Below, piece by piece: positions 22,510 to 33,991 of a DNA stretch of 64,000 nt. The number at the start of each line of letters is the position of its first letter. Position 1 is the stretch's first letter. The notes beneath the pieces are model-generated. The model was not told where the DNA came from and did not search any database. It worked only from the letters and a program-made list of their open reading frames with translations. Where the stretch lies: contig OX485803.1 in NCBI GenBank assembly GCA_950295325.1, positions 5,148,001-5,212,000 on the forward strand, read 5' to 3'. A program made the translations under genes and the position numbers. The stretch comes from Polytrichum commune (lineage: Eukaryota; Streptophyta; Polytrichopsida; Polytrichales; Polytrichaceae).

Positions 22510-25500
22510 GCACACATGGTCGGCTTAAGTTGGTAATTATGCTCTTTGGGACAGGGAAGGAACCAGGTCCAACAACAAGCAGTAGAAATCATCAGGAACC
22601 TTTGAGCAGTTCCATTTTAAGATTATGAGTCGTTCTCCATGTAACGGTACTCAAATAATAGATAGCAGCTTGTTTAGTCTCCATCCTAAGGCTGATTGAT
22701 GTGCACTTATTAGACCCGGGCTGTATGGGGCTGTATGGATTGTACAGCTTGACTATTATCATTAAACTCCGTCGAAGCATTCAATTTCAACTCCTATTTT
22801 TCTCCAAGGCATATCTGAGAGATGTCACATATAAAATAGGAAGGTGGGTACAGATGAGAATAGGTTCTGTTCTGCCTGTGTATAATAATGGTGTCAGTTA
22901 TGTTGTTTGTTCAGGTAGGTTAAGGGTGCTATCTGTCTATGATATCTGCAGGTCTATGAGTACAGAGTGGTTTCACATACCTCAGCAGAATCTTTCTCAA
23001 TGCTGTCTAGTTTTTACTGACGGTTTTTGTGTTGTAAGTGGCAACTACTGCAGGTTAATGCATTTGTATTTTCGTAGTGGAAATCTCTTATTCTGGAGGA
23101 AATTTATGTTTCCTCCAGGCAAATGTTGTATACTTATCAATGGATGTTTTGGGATGAAGCCTATTTTTTGATGTCTCATTTTTTTTGTATGGGTATCTTG
23201 CATCCGACAGTTTGTAAGAATTGCTCCCCCTCATGCTGTTGATTCCTGGTTTGACTCTCTGCTATGAGTTCTGGGATAGGTTTCGTAGGGTCAAGTTCCG
23301 AGGAGCGAATAGGGCATCGTGGTCCAAAAATACTCTTTTGGCTCTCCATGGGGGAGGATGTGCTCATTAAGGCTCAAAACCTTCAAAAGTTCTCCACCCT
23401 ACTCCCCCCCCTCTCTGCTGCTGTGGATATGAAGCATAAAAATTTGAGGTTCTTTGCTGTCACGGTAAACTTGCTCATGAAATGCAGAGTCTCTATTGAA
23501 GGATAGCTCAAGAGGTTAATGATAAGGTGATGGATCATACTGTGAGAATGCGAAAATTGATGAGAAAGTGGACACTGCATGACTTGCCCACACCCTTGCA
23601 TGAAACACTCCAACAGCTTCTGAGGACATGGAGGGGAGCACTTGTAGGCATACAAAAGAGAGCTTGCCACCCCATTCCATGCTTTGTAACCCCTAATGTT
23701 ATTGGAGACCATATTGTGGTTTTGAGCTTGAGTAACCTACCTCCTAAGCGCATAGTTGGGAGTCCTTTTCGAGAATATAAATTTTAGGGGAATTGTGTAA
23801 GGTGTACTTTATAATGGTATTTTGAAAAGTGGATTTGGGTTCATCATGTTATTTATGGTTCTTCATTGACCTCATGGTCAACCTCCTAACCAGTGAACAA
23901 ATTTCCCAAATCTCTATATTCATGAAATGTATAGACGCTCTATTCTCATATGGTGTTTATTTCCAAAGAAGAATAGTTGTCAAAGTTTTTCTTTACTTCG
24001 TATCAAATTATAGCCCCGACGAACAATCCACCTTTCCTATAACATTATTTAGCTAATGAGCTGTGTTCATAAACCCATCAATAGGTTTAAGTATAAAAAA
24101 CTCAAGATGTTGGAATCCCACTACTTTCGATTGAATTTGAAGGTAGGGTAGCTAAACACAACTCATGAGTTGAGTAATGTTATGCCACCCAACCCCTAAG
24201 CTTACCAGCTACTTTATTGAGTTTATCTATTGCAGGTCGGTTCTCAAAAATTGTTGCAACTTGACAACATGAAAACTATGATATTCTCATCTCCCAACTC
24301 AACCAACTTGCAGTGGTGGGATTGCTCTCCAACCCCCATAATTCTAAGTGCCAACATTTGGGGTGCAATTCATCAATGTTTTGTTGAAATTCTCCATGAC
24401 CTTGATATCCCCATGTACAAAATCATCTCCCTTATAGAAACCATCTCCATTAACCCCTAACTTCCCATACCCAATTTCCCTCCAATTTGCCTAGAAAATT
24501 TGACCTCAATTTTAGCAACCGTATAGATGTTTGCGAGTTAGAGGTGACTACTCATAATCCAAGTTTTAAATGTTGAAGTTCTATTTACGTGCGAGATTAT
24601 AATAGGAATGTTAACAGTGGTCTTGAGGGGCAACAATTTCAAAATTAAACCAAGGTATATTGCCCCTCTTTTGAATGAAGGTAACATCTTGTCATTTGGA
24701 GATGATTTGAGTGGAGGTTCGATCAAATTTCACATGGAGATACACCCACCAACATGTTTGACTGAAAATTCCAATGGTAGATGTTAGGATATGTTGCGTT
24801 GAGTGTCATGCAAATATTTAGATCAATTAAGAATCATTTGCACTTAGGGTTCAACAAAAAACATGTTTGGGATATGTTGCCCCTAAACCACGGAGGGGAC
24901 AAATGTCAAGTATGCATTCATGGACAGGTTTCATTGTAAACCAGTTGAGAGCACACTCCCATATTCGAATTAATCCAAAAATAGCCAATTTGGTTGAATT
25001 AAAATTATCCACGTGATAATTTATAACAAACTTGAACACAAATGAGAAGAGTAGTTAAAGCAATCAAGAATCCATCCGAACTAGTATCAAAGGGTCAAAG
25101 CGAACCACTCACGACTAGATTATGGTCGCATCGGACATTAGGGGTTAATGTCATCAAATATCTTGATTTACATTGTTCTAAGCAAATGCAAACTTGAAAA
25201 CCGTCAAGCTCTGCTTCCACTTGACTAAGCATCTCGCCTATCAATAGCCACCACATCTTCCTCTCTTATTTCTTGACAGAAATAAATTTAGGATGGCCAA
25301 TTTAACATCTTCACTTTGACCCAAGGCCAATGTTGTTTTTCTTTTCTTTTCTTGTTTGGGGTTTTTGGCTGTCATGATACCATTGATGATACTTTCATGA
25401 CATGGAATTGCATTCCATCTTTAGAGCATCTCCATTAAATAAAGAAGGACATTAGCATCTGAAGAAACATTTCAATTGTCCAGGCAATGGTGTTTTGGAA

Positions 25501-26019
25501 GTGCAGTTGGTATGTTGCAAAGAAGAAACAATTTCTCAGATATTATGCAGAAGGTAGCTAAGAGGTGATTCATATTTGCACAATTGGGCTAATCATGTGA
25601 ATACCTTCACACTAATGAAGTGGAAACGACTACCGCTATTCATCAGGAGGAGGCTAAGTAACTATAGATGTTTACAGTGGTCTTGCTAAGTTTAAGATAA
25701 TCTGCTCTTGTAAATGGTCTCTTTTGAAAGACTACAGATTATCAGATAACCTATGCTTTGGGATACATAATCTCTGATTAATGTCTTTGTCGAAGGACAC
25801 AAGTCTGTAAATGGAACTTCGCAGTCCCTTGAGACCAGGAAGTGTTGGTACATTTAACAGTTAACAATTAGGAATTAGCTTCATCTGTGCTTGAAAATAT
25901 GAAAATCTGAAATGAATGTTCTAGATTGTAGAGAAGCATGAATACTCCAAAACACTATGTACTTAACTTATGTGTTGGAAGCCCAAGGAAAAAGCTTACA
26001 AAGATTAGATTACACTAGA
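22510..26019. other. Intergenic DNA between convergent genes
   Basis: This should hold the 3' ends of the phosphatase (+) and the deformylase (-). No gene is recognisable. The open frames at 22701-23171 and 23264-23787 (several frames) show no domain I can name. The second block, with charged segments such as MDHTVRMRKLMRKW, could be a decayed retroelement, but I cannot show it. From about 23800 to 25400 the sequence is AT-rich and unstructured. Confidence 0.4.
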
Positions 26020-29000
26020 CTAGAATACAATTGTTTTGTTCTTGCTGTATCGCAGAATTCGATGTTCACAGTAATACTTGATTGCCTTGGCAAGACATTG
26101 TTTTTCAAGGTTCTCAGACCTTGTAGCAAATGCATGGAGACTGTCCCTGTGTGAAACCTGATCAACCTGGCACAACGCAGTTACAAAAATTAACACTTAT
26201 AAGTTGCAGTACCACACTATTTTTTACTACAACAAACTCACTGCCTATAAATCCTTCATTCTTGAGCACATGATTTTTTTATTATTATTATTATTATCAA
26301 GTATGTCATTGAGGGTTGATGGGATGAGAAATCGTACCATCTGTTCAATAATTGGACCATCGTCAAGCTCTTCAGTAACAAAATGGCTGGTGGCACCTAT
26401 CAGCTTCACCCCAGCTTCGTATGCCTGTAATTTTCAGATAAATTAAACCCTCCAATTCAGTTTCTGGTTATCAAATGCAACCTCCTTGGGTTAGAATTCA
26501 CCAATCATACTTTGAAAATAATACCTCTACAAATCAATACATCAGATTTAGGGGGGGAAACTGGTATCAAGTTAACAAATTTCTAAAATAGAAGCCCCTG
26601 CAGGTCAGTGGATTTACAATAGGAAGTCAAGAATATCAGGCAAAGGTGGAGATCATTCTTATACTAAATACATTTATCAGCACCTTAAAGTGTTACCTGA
26701 GTGACAGCTAAATAGACTGACTTTTCCTAATTGGTGTGAGTGGAAACATAATTACTGTGGCCACCCTAATTGTATAGTCGGTGGAAAGAATGTGGGCCCA
26801 AGGCCCCAGGACTTCCCTAACTCTTCCTGGAGACTTCTGGCCTAGGAAAAAAGTAGCATAAAATCTTAGGCACCCACATCCGTTTCCTGACAAAAACAGT
26901 TAATGTGGGTCACACTAATTTTAAACTAGAGACTTAGCGAGGGTTGAAAATTGATGTGGGTTCTAGATAATTAATGTGGCCCACACTAATAGGACAATTT
27001 AGTGTAGTTCAGCAGTAGCAAGATCATTCATCGCCTGGCAGACTGGAGGCAGATATGTTTTGAAACATATGAACAAGTCCAGAAAAGATTATTTAGGTTG
27101 TCAGAGGGTACCTGTCTGTATGGATTTGCCCCTTTGAATGAAGGCAAGAGCCCATGATGGATGTTGATTATATCCTTTTCATAGCCCCTGAGGAATTGCG
27201 CAGACAATACCTGTACAATGGTGACCATAGGAGACGAACAACTTCAATCACTACCTCCTCATGTGGTCTGAGGTATGTGGGCCTTGTGTGATCACTCTTC
27301 TTAATTGGACACCTATAATCAAGTGGTATATGGCAAGGCTTGTAGTTAAGAAGCAACACCAAAAAGGACATGATATATTACGATGAGACTAAAACAATTG
27401 GGAGAACCTATGTGAAACTTCACTAACCTATGAGGTGCAAAACTCATAAGAAGTCCATAGGTTAGTGAAGTTTTATCCCTGACAAACTGAAGGCAGAGAG
27501 GTGTTGAAACATACGACCGAGTCCAGAAAAGAAACTTCGTGCTAAGGTAGACGTGTCAAAATTCAACATAACAATAATCTGGACACCCATGTTTGAGTGA
27601 TACATGGTTAGATACATTCTTTGGGGATCTAATAATTGGCACCAAAAAGGCATAACGTATTAAAAGAGATTGGGCTACGTGCTCAATAGTCAACATGATT
27701 GGGGGGGGGGGGGGGGGTTTGGAACCTATATCACAACTTCATGAGCCCGAGAATCTTCACTTTGATATGAATAAGATATTCATATGAGATCCAAAAATTA
27801 TGAGCAAATGGCTAGGGGCACGATTTGGATTTGCTAATCATCCTGCACAAATTGCAATGTGTTTCATATCCTACAAGAAGTGGGTGCAGAGAAAAAACTA
27901 ATCCATCTAAGGCTCATCTACCTTAGATGGAGTTAGATTAGTGCCTTCAAATTGTTCAAGGTTTAGTGACAGCTTACCTGCATGTAACGAGCTAGTACCA
28001 AAAAATTGGTGTCTTTAACCAAATCAAGAATCTCATCTTCGCGTTTATTTGCCTTGCTTGTGGGTAGATAATAATATGGTATTCCGTGCCTCTCCAGAAA
28101 CCGCAACACATGAGTGTTTGACCCACGGTCATGGTTGCTGCATAGGCAACCATGTCATTCACCAAGTTCCATGCTCTTGTCTCTGAGAAGACAGGGAAAA
28201 ATAAAACTCCAACCTCATACTTCATAAATCATGGCTGTGAGAACGAAAGAAAGAAAAAAGGAAAATGATGTACTGCACTAAAATGGAACTAATGATTGTG
28301 CTAAGGTGAACTACAAAGCAAGGAAATTCACAAAGAGGAAGATTGACAAAAAGAAAAGAAAAGAAAAGAAGAACAGAGTTCAGAAAGGGACATTGATGTA
28401 TAAGAAACCACCACCTGTACTGAAGAGAAAGCCTTCATTTACACACAATCACCACGGTGGTTGAGTGGGGGTTTGGGCACACCTACGATATTTCTCGTTT
28501 ACACACAACTACTTGTGATAGTTGAAGAATGGGTCTGACCTCAATGATCATGCCTCCTATTAGTGTAATCCATGGAGTGAAGACGGACAATTTAAATTTT
28601 GTGATGGAAATTATGTGTAAGATTACTAATTGCCTCCCACAAATCCTCTCCTATGCTTTGGCCTTGAAGTTCTCAAGTGCCACATAGTAACTACAAATAA
28701 AATAGAACCAAAGAAAGTTTGTATCATAGTTGGGCAAGGTAGAATAGTTGTGGTTGTCATTGATGCACCTTAACCCTCATCCCTCATCCCTCAGAAATAG
28801 AATCAAAGAAAGTCAACTACAATCATCGCAACCACTCACGAATACACCTTGCATTGTAGTTGGGTAAGGCAGAGAGTAGTTGCGGTCGTGGCTGTCATCA
28901 ATGTACTTTAACCCTCATCCCTCAAAAAAAGAGCCAAAGAAAGTAAACTACAACCAGCAACCACTGAAACAGTGGTTGTATGTAAACGCACCTTGAGATA

Positions 29001-31671
29001 GCCACTAAAAAATTGTTTTGGGGTTGTCACAAATGCTGGAAAAAAGTGATATTCATTTTGAGTGACACAAAAGACCCCTCACCTGATTACGCAGCTGATG
29101 TCAACAGGCAGCTCTCCTTCTTGCCACCTATGCAGCAAATCAACCAAGCAATGATCCTACACATCCAGTTCAACACCCTGACTTCTGAGCTTCAGCATAA
29201 TCTCCTGTGTATCGACAGGGTACATGTCTTTTCTTTTCTTTTTTGTGTGTAATTGTGTTTCTGTTTTAATCTTGTTTCAACCCTCACACCTGCCATGATG
29301 CAAGAACAGCCATCTTCAGGTGCTGATCGCTGCCAGGAACTCGCACAATTGATTTGTCGGCATTAAAAAAGTTTTTCAGTTCCGCAAAGTCCTCATCCAT
29401 TTCATGCCGCGGCCACTGCAAAGGATCAAAGGCAAACTCACTGACAACGGGTGTAAGCCCCCATCCTCATGCTGAGAACTCGTGGACAGCAACATGAGAA
29501 TTCATTGCAAAATATATCAACGACAATTCCTGATGAGACTGAAACTCCCAACTAGAAGAGTCAAAGCTGTTGATAGTTTTTTTTTCAGAAAAACCGAAAA
29601 CCTGGAACAAACAGATCATACCTTCGTGCATAGAAAACTGGATGTCTTTTTCCGTCAAAATCAATATACAGATCCACATTCAGGATGTTTGCGCCTCGAG
29701 AAGCAATGCACTTTGATATTCTGGCGATGATTCCAAGTTGATCCTGAAGCAATGAAATATAAGAGTACACACCAAATACCAAAGATTTGAGTCTACATGC
29801 CACTCTAAAATATAGAAAATTGCAGAGTACCTTTATTTTTGCTACTGGACGATGACAGATGGAGTGAACATACATCCAGAAGATTACCACATACTCTTCA
29901 ATGCAGTAGATAAATTTTGATGATCTTGCTACCACTTCTCTACATTGAAAATTAAGATGTGTGATCTCCTCTACCACTTAACACTTTTCTTTGTGCATGT
30001 TGCCAAGAAATATAATATAAAGTACTGGTGTGTGGTGATCTTTCCACCACTTGCTTACAAAGACACGGATGTGGTATTAGAGACAGGTCGAGAAAAATAA
30101 CATCAAGACCACAAATGTTGAGAGGCAATCACTGCGCAGTGTTCTGTGACGAATATTGAATTCCTTTGAGAAAGGAGTTCACTGACATAAGTTCAAAGTT
30201 TTGAACCACGTCAATTCAGAAGAAAAATGCAGGTAACGTCTGATTGGGCATCCGTCGAAGGGAGAACCCAACTTTCTTGACATCCAGTGCCAAGATTTGT
30301 AACCATGGAGTAGATCCTCAAACAAAACAAAAAGAAGGCAAAGGAGAGGAAACAATTTCAGGCACCTCTGAAATAACCATACCACGAAGACTGCATATGT
30401 GGAGAAGAAGCAAGCACTAAGCGGTATTCTGTGATGAATGAGAATTCCTTGATATAATGAGTGTCACTGACATAAGTTGAAGGATTCAAAACATTTCAAT
30501 TCAGAACCCCAATGCAGGGCACATCTTATTTGCATCTGTCAAACAGAGAACCCAGCTTTCCTCACTTCTAATGCAGAGATTTGTCACTGCAAAGCAGCTC
30601 CTCCAACAAAAAGAAAGAAGGTGAAGAGGAGGAAACAAAGTTACATCAATGGCAAAGAGTGCTGATTTTCCAGCACAAACCATGGCAGAGAGTAGAATAC
30701 ATGACCAGATCTGACACAACCATAGGTTGAAGAAATCCAAACATTTCAATGCAGGGTTACACATCTGCTCTGCATCTGTCAAATGCAGAATCCAATGTTC
30801 TCCACTTTCAGAGGATTTGTACCCATAGAGCAGCTCCTTAAACAAAACAGAAAGGAGGTTAAGAGGAGGGAAACAAGTTCACCCCTAAACGCTTTTGGGC
30901 CTCTCATACATTCAGTATTTTGAGATTGTAGAACGTGATAAGACATTGGGCTATGACTTTTTGGTGGATAGTAATAGCTTGTTTTCTTGAAAGCTTACAC
31001 TTCTTGACATCCACAAAAAGTGATTTGGAAAGAATTTGATGAAGATTTTATATCATCCAGTACAAATAGAGAACACACAATTGGTATGAACATGCTAAAC
31101 GCATGTAAAGATTAAATCAGTGCCGATTTTCCGCACAGACAATGGCAGAGAGTGGTATACATGATCACGTCTTGCCGTAACCTATAAGTTGAAGGATTCG
31201 AAACATTTCAATGCAGGGTTTACATCTGCTCTGCACCCGTTAAATAAATAAACCCGACTTTCTCAACTTCTAGTACAGCTAATTGTAACCGTAGCGCAGC
31301 TCCTCAAACAAAACAGACTGAAGGTGAAGAGGAGAAAAACCAGTTCAGTCGATGGCGAAGAGTGCCGATTTTCCAGCACAAACCGTGGCAGAGCGAGACA
31401 AGTGCGAAACGAAGGAAGGCTTGTGAAAGGAAGATTTATGGTAAAGAATGCAAGAGCAGGAGAGGAGGACGAGGAGGAGAAGAAGGATCCTTACTGTGCA
31501 CTGGAAAACGTGTACTCCATGGAGCTCGCGTTGGGGAGGACCCTCGGTCCCTGCTTTCCATGTACAAAAATGTTGTGGACATGTGGATTTATGGGGACCT
31601 ATGATGCCATAGCTGCGCAACTGACTCAAAAGGCCTCGCCCCCCTCTCAAAGCTGCCTTCTCCACCAGCAT
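26020..31671 (-). CDS. PURU: Formyltetrahydrofolate deformylase (PurU), eight exons
   Basis: PurU hydrolyses 10-formyltetrahydrofolate to tetrahydrofolate and formate, balancing one-carbon pools; plant forms are mitochondrial and linked to photorespiration. Reading the - strand I join 31495-31671, 29622-29743, 29290-29440, 29083-29156, 27978-28137, 27112-27210, 26338-26424 and 26020-26166. All introns are GT-AG in frame, giving 338 residues, close to the family size. The ACT domain spans about residues 53-140 ([20 protein letters not shown]). The formyltransferase-type domain follows. Its catalytic triad, by analogy to GAR transformylase, is N244 and H246 in [13 protein letters not shown] and D282 in [11 protein letters not shown], and the 36-residue His-Asp spacing is kept. 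The basic, Ser/Leu-rich start [20 protein letters not shown] looks like a targeting peptide. I chose the ATG at 31671; an in-frame TTG upstream is not a plausible plant start. No disruption is seen. Intron 1 (1.75 kb) and the 5' flank carry tandem repeats. Confidence 0.95.
27045..27690. repeat. Diverged repeat pair around and within PurU intron 5
   Basis: A segment with GAAGGCAGAGAGGTGTTGAAACATA at 27488 has a diverged copy near 27049 (GGAGGCAGATATGTTTTGAAA), and both continue to AAGTCCAGAAAAG or GAGTCCAGAAAAG. The pairs GACACCTATAA...CACCAAAAAGGACAT (about 27307-27372) and GACACCCATG...CACCAAAAAGGCAT (about 27578-27653) match likewise. One copy overlaps the exon 6 boundary region. This suggests a local duplication inside the gene. 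Confidence 0.5.
27415..27473. repeat. Perfect 18-bp inverted repeat in PurU intron 5
   Basis: AAACTTCACTAACCTATG is repeated in perfect inverse orientation, with a 23-nt spacer. It would form a small hairpin in the pre-mRNA. Nothing shows that it is processed. Confidence 0.8.
27701..27717. repeat. Seventeen-base poly-G tract
   Basis: An uninterrupted run of 17 G on the + strand, which is a C run in the sense of PurU intron 5. The length is prone to sequencing error. Confidence 0.9.
28690..28990. repeat. Diverged tandem repeat in PurU intron 4
   Basis: Three partial copies share AACCAAAGAAAGT or a variant, GTAGTTGGG(C/T)AAGG(T/C)AGA, and CTTTAACCCTCATCCCTC, at spacings of about 95 and 130 bp. 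It is wholly intronic. Confidence 0.55.
30165..31395. repeat. Four-copy diverged repeat in PurU intron 1
   Basis: Copies lie at about 30165-30385, 30445-30690, 30700-30880 and 31115-31395. Shared landmarks, in order, are AAACATTTCAATGCAGGG, a CATCTGTCAAA-like block, AGCAGCTCCT(C/T)(A/C)AACAAAAC and AAGGTGAAGAGGAGG. The phrase GATTTTCCAGCACAAACC recurs with GGCAGAG after two copies and, with CGCACAGACA, before the fourth. The last copy ends about 100 bp from the exon 1 donor. On the - strand, several copies keep short open frames with the same peptide, for example [12 protein letters not shown]. That could be relic coding or simply sequence descent. Confidence 0.75.
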
Positions 31672-32527
31672 TTTGTTCCTGAAATTCAATGTCCAACACT
31701 CTTACTCTGTCTGTCCGGCTTGCTATTCTATACTACTCCCACCACATTGGAGTACGTATCTAGTTTCGAGGCACATTCAAGACACATGTTGAAGATAGAC
31801 ACATGCTGACGACAGACACATGTTAAAGCCACATCCGACGAGAAAGCATATTTCCCAAGCACTAAATCGATCCAACATCATACCAAACCTTTCCCTACTT
31901 GAAAATAACGAAACCACCCACGACAAGTGGCGATGCACAGAGCATTTTGTTCCTGCAAAAATGTCCAACAATCTTACTCTGTCTATCTCCCTGACTGTCT
32001 GTCTGGCTTGCTCAATCTATACTACTCCCCCCACATTGGAGCTCCTACTTTCTTTCCTACCACCCAACAAATCCCAACCTAGAAATTCAAGGCACAATCA
32101 AGGCACATGTTGAAGCCACATCTGGAGTGAAAGCAAATTTCCCAAACACTGAATCAATCCAGATTCATACCAAACCTTCCCCTACTTGGGGAAATCAAAC
32201 CACCCACAACAAGCGATGATGCAAACAGCATTTTGTTACTGCAACATTCAATGTCTAACACTCTTACTTTTACTCTGTCTATCTGTCTCGCTATCTCAAT
32301 CTATACTACTCCCACCACATTGGCGTACCTACTTACTTTCGCACCACCCAACCAATCCCCACCTACAAATTCGAGGCACATTCAAGGCACATGTTGAAAA
32401 CATTTACATCCGGAAAGAAAGCAAATTTCTCAAGCACAGAATCAATCCAGGATACTACTAACTTAACCAAACAGTCTCATACTTGGGGAGAAAACAACCC
32501 ATCCACGACAAGTGGCGATGCAAACGA
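31668..32527. repeat. Three-copy tandem repeat at the PurU start codon and 5' flank
   Basis: Units begin at 31668, 31941 and 32227 (lengths about 273, 286 and 300 bp). Each starts AGCATTTTGTT(C/A)CTG, which on the - strand contains an ATG. In unit 1 that ATG is the PurU start; in units 2 and 3 it opens only short frames. Later landmarks shared by all three are CTTACTCTGTCTATC-like runs, CTATACTACTCCC(A/C)CCACATTGG, AAGGCACATGTTGAA and CATACCAAACC or similar. The array forms the leader or promoter of the gene. Confidence 0.85.
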
Positions 32528-32939
32528 GCGCCACATAACCCATCACTTGAAGCCCGTGAATGTACCAAACCAAACCAAATGAAATCACATCACATCACAT
32601 CACCAGATGACGTATGCAACCAACCCAATCTCTGCAATAGAAAAACAAACAACAAACAAAACAAGACAACAACACAACACAAATAGTACAGGAGAATTAG
32701 ACTACTTACCTAACTTACTCAAACCTCGTCCCTCCGTGACTTAGTAACGAACCTTCGCACAAAAGGACGGGGGATAATCTCCAAAGCACTTTTGCGAAAT
32801 GCAACACACATACACACACAATTGCTTGCTCGCGAGAAAGATAAGTATATAAATAGAAGTGCTTATTAGTAGAGTGGCCTGTGTCAGAATGGCTACTTAA
32901 ACCAAAAGCGCCAAAAATAGGAGAGGAAACGGCGACACA

Positions 32940-33215
32940 CTAAACATAGTCCACACCAATCCCGCCTGGAATGTCGACAGGATGCTCCAACCAGTGGCTG
33001 GAGGAGTTTTGTGTGAATTTGTCGTTCGCGAGGATCGAAGTCGGTGAATAAACTGATGACGATTCGCCAAACGTTTGTTCGTGAGGAATCTGGTGATAAT
33101 TGTGATGAGGATTCAGGAACTCATCGAGGAAGCCTGCCCTCCGAAGGACGAATGTATGTATACTAGCTTGGACCCCGTTGCAAGCGTGCAAATGAATTAA
33201 TGAACCCAACCCCAT
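32940..33215 (-). CDS. Unassigned open frame, possible last exon
   Basis: A 91-codon open frame on the - strand. From about residue 27 (RAGFLDEFLNPHHNYHQIP) to its end (HWLEHPVDIPGGIGVDYV) the composition looks protein-like, acidic and Ser/His/Pro-rich, as in transcription-factor C termini, but I do not recognise it. A possible splice acceptor (TCCTTCGGAG then GGCAGG) lies inside. It could be the last exon of a gene cut off by the transposons at 33351-35352. The PurU leader array follows downstream in the same direction. A TATAAATA motif near 32848 reads on the + strand. The call is tentative. Confidence 0.25.
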   Translation of the reverse strand: MGLGSLIHLHACNGVQASIHTFVLRRAGFLDEFLNPHHNYHQIPHEQTFGESSSVYSPTSILANDKFTQNSSSHWLEHPVDIPGGIGVDYV

Positions 33216-33350
33216 GCAACCATATCTCCATGCCCATATGCCTCCCTTTCCCGTTCAAATCTGCCATAACCACATGTGCGCCCATGCGCATTCATAAATG
33301 CCATACACATGTACGCCCATGCCCATGCTCATCTGTCATACATATGTATA

Positions 33351-33970
33351 CAGTCTACCCTCTATAAATGTTAACCCTCGGGAGTGGATCAAAGTTAACA
33401 TTTATAGAGGATTTATAGAGGTGTTAACAGTTAACAATTATAAAATTATTTTTTTGAGCAATATACAAATCTTAACATTTATAAATATAAGCAATTGTGA
33501 AGACTCCTTGTGAGAGAATACCATTCATAAAATTGCAAACCCAATCAAAACTTTATTCAATATCAAGTTTACAAATCACAGGTGAAGTATGAATCAATGG
33601 TTCTTTGGTGAGATTCATCTGCATGCACAACTTGCAAATATTTCTCAATCTGCACCAACAACCCCACATACTTGGACACATCACATGAACGTGATTCCAT
33701 GTACCTTCTAATGGTACCAAAACTAGATTGCAAGTCACTATAAGATGGAATGGGTTCCACCTCACACTCCTCTCCCTCACAATCATCCATATTATGGTTG
33801 TATTTCATTCGTTAACATTTATAGAGTCAAATTTACAAAGAAGGGAGTACCATTTTGTTAACAGTTAACACGTTTAACATTTATAATGTGCAATATGTGG
33901 GGAGTAGAAGAAAGTTAACATTTAGAGAGGGGTAACACTTATAGGTGTAACATTTATAGAGGGTGGACTG
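33351..33970. mobile_element. pogo/Tigger-like deletion derivative (Tc1/mariner superfamily)
   Basis: The terminal inverted repeats read CAGTCTACCCTCTATAAATG on the left and CAGTCCACCCTCTATAAATG on the reverse-complemented right, one mismatch in 20, extending into GTTA. TA flanks both ends. The CAGT start and TA target fit pogo-type elements. Subterminal repeats of GTTAACAGTTAAC and AACATTTATAGAG also occur. At 620 bp it is too short to be autonomous, but it keeps a transposase tail. Confidence 0.8.
33569..33808 (-). pseudogene. C-terminal fragment of a pogo/Tigger-like transposase
   Basis: The - strand frame has an acidic stretch (DDCEGEECEVEPIPS), then a helix-like segment (TIRRYMESRSCDVSKYVGLL), then HQRTIDSYF. 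This order (acidic linker, paired short helices, Q-x-T-I-x-x-F-F-like end) is the C-terminal layout of pogo/Tigger/CENP-B-type transposases. The DDE catalytic core is absent. The frame is open to its stop, so the internal deletion may be fairly recent. Confidence 0.55.
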
Positions 33971-33991
33971 TACACGGGTCCATGTTCATAA

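Noticed and set aside
23264-23787. Possible retroelement coding block downstream of the phosphatase gene
   Set aside because: The frames have charged, protein-like stretches but no recognisable integrase, reverse transcriptase or gag motif.
27701-27717. Poly-G tract as a functional G-rich element
   Set aside because: A single homopolymer within an intron, C-rich in the transcript, is more likely replication slippage or a sequencing artefact.
31672-31689. Upstream in-frame TTG as start of the PurU protein
   Set aside because: Non-AUG starts are rare in plants and the ATG at 31671 gives a normal-length protein with a plausible targeting peptide.
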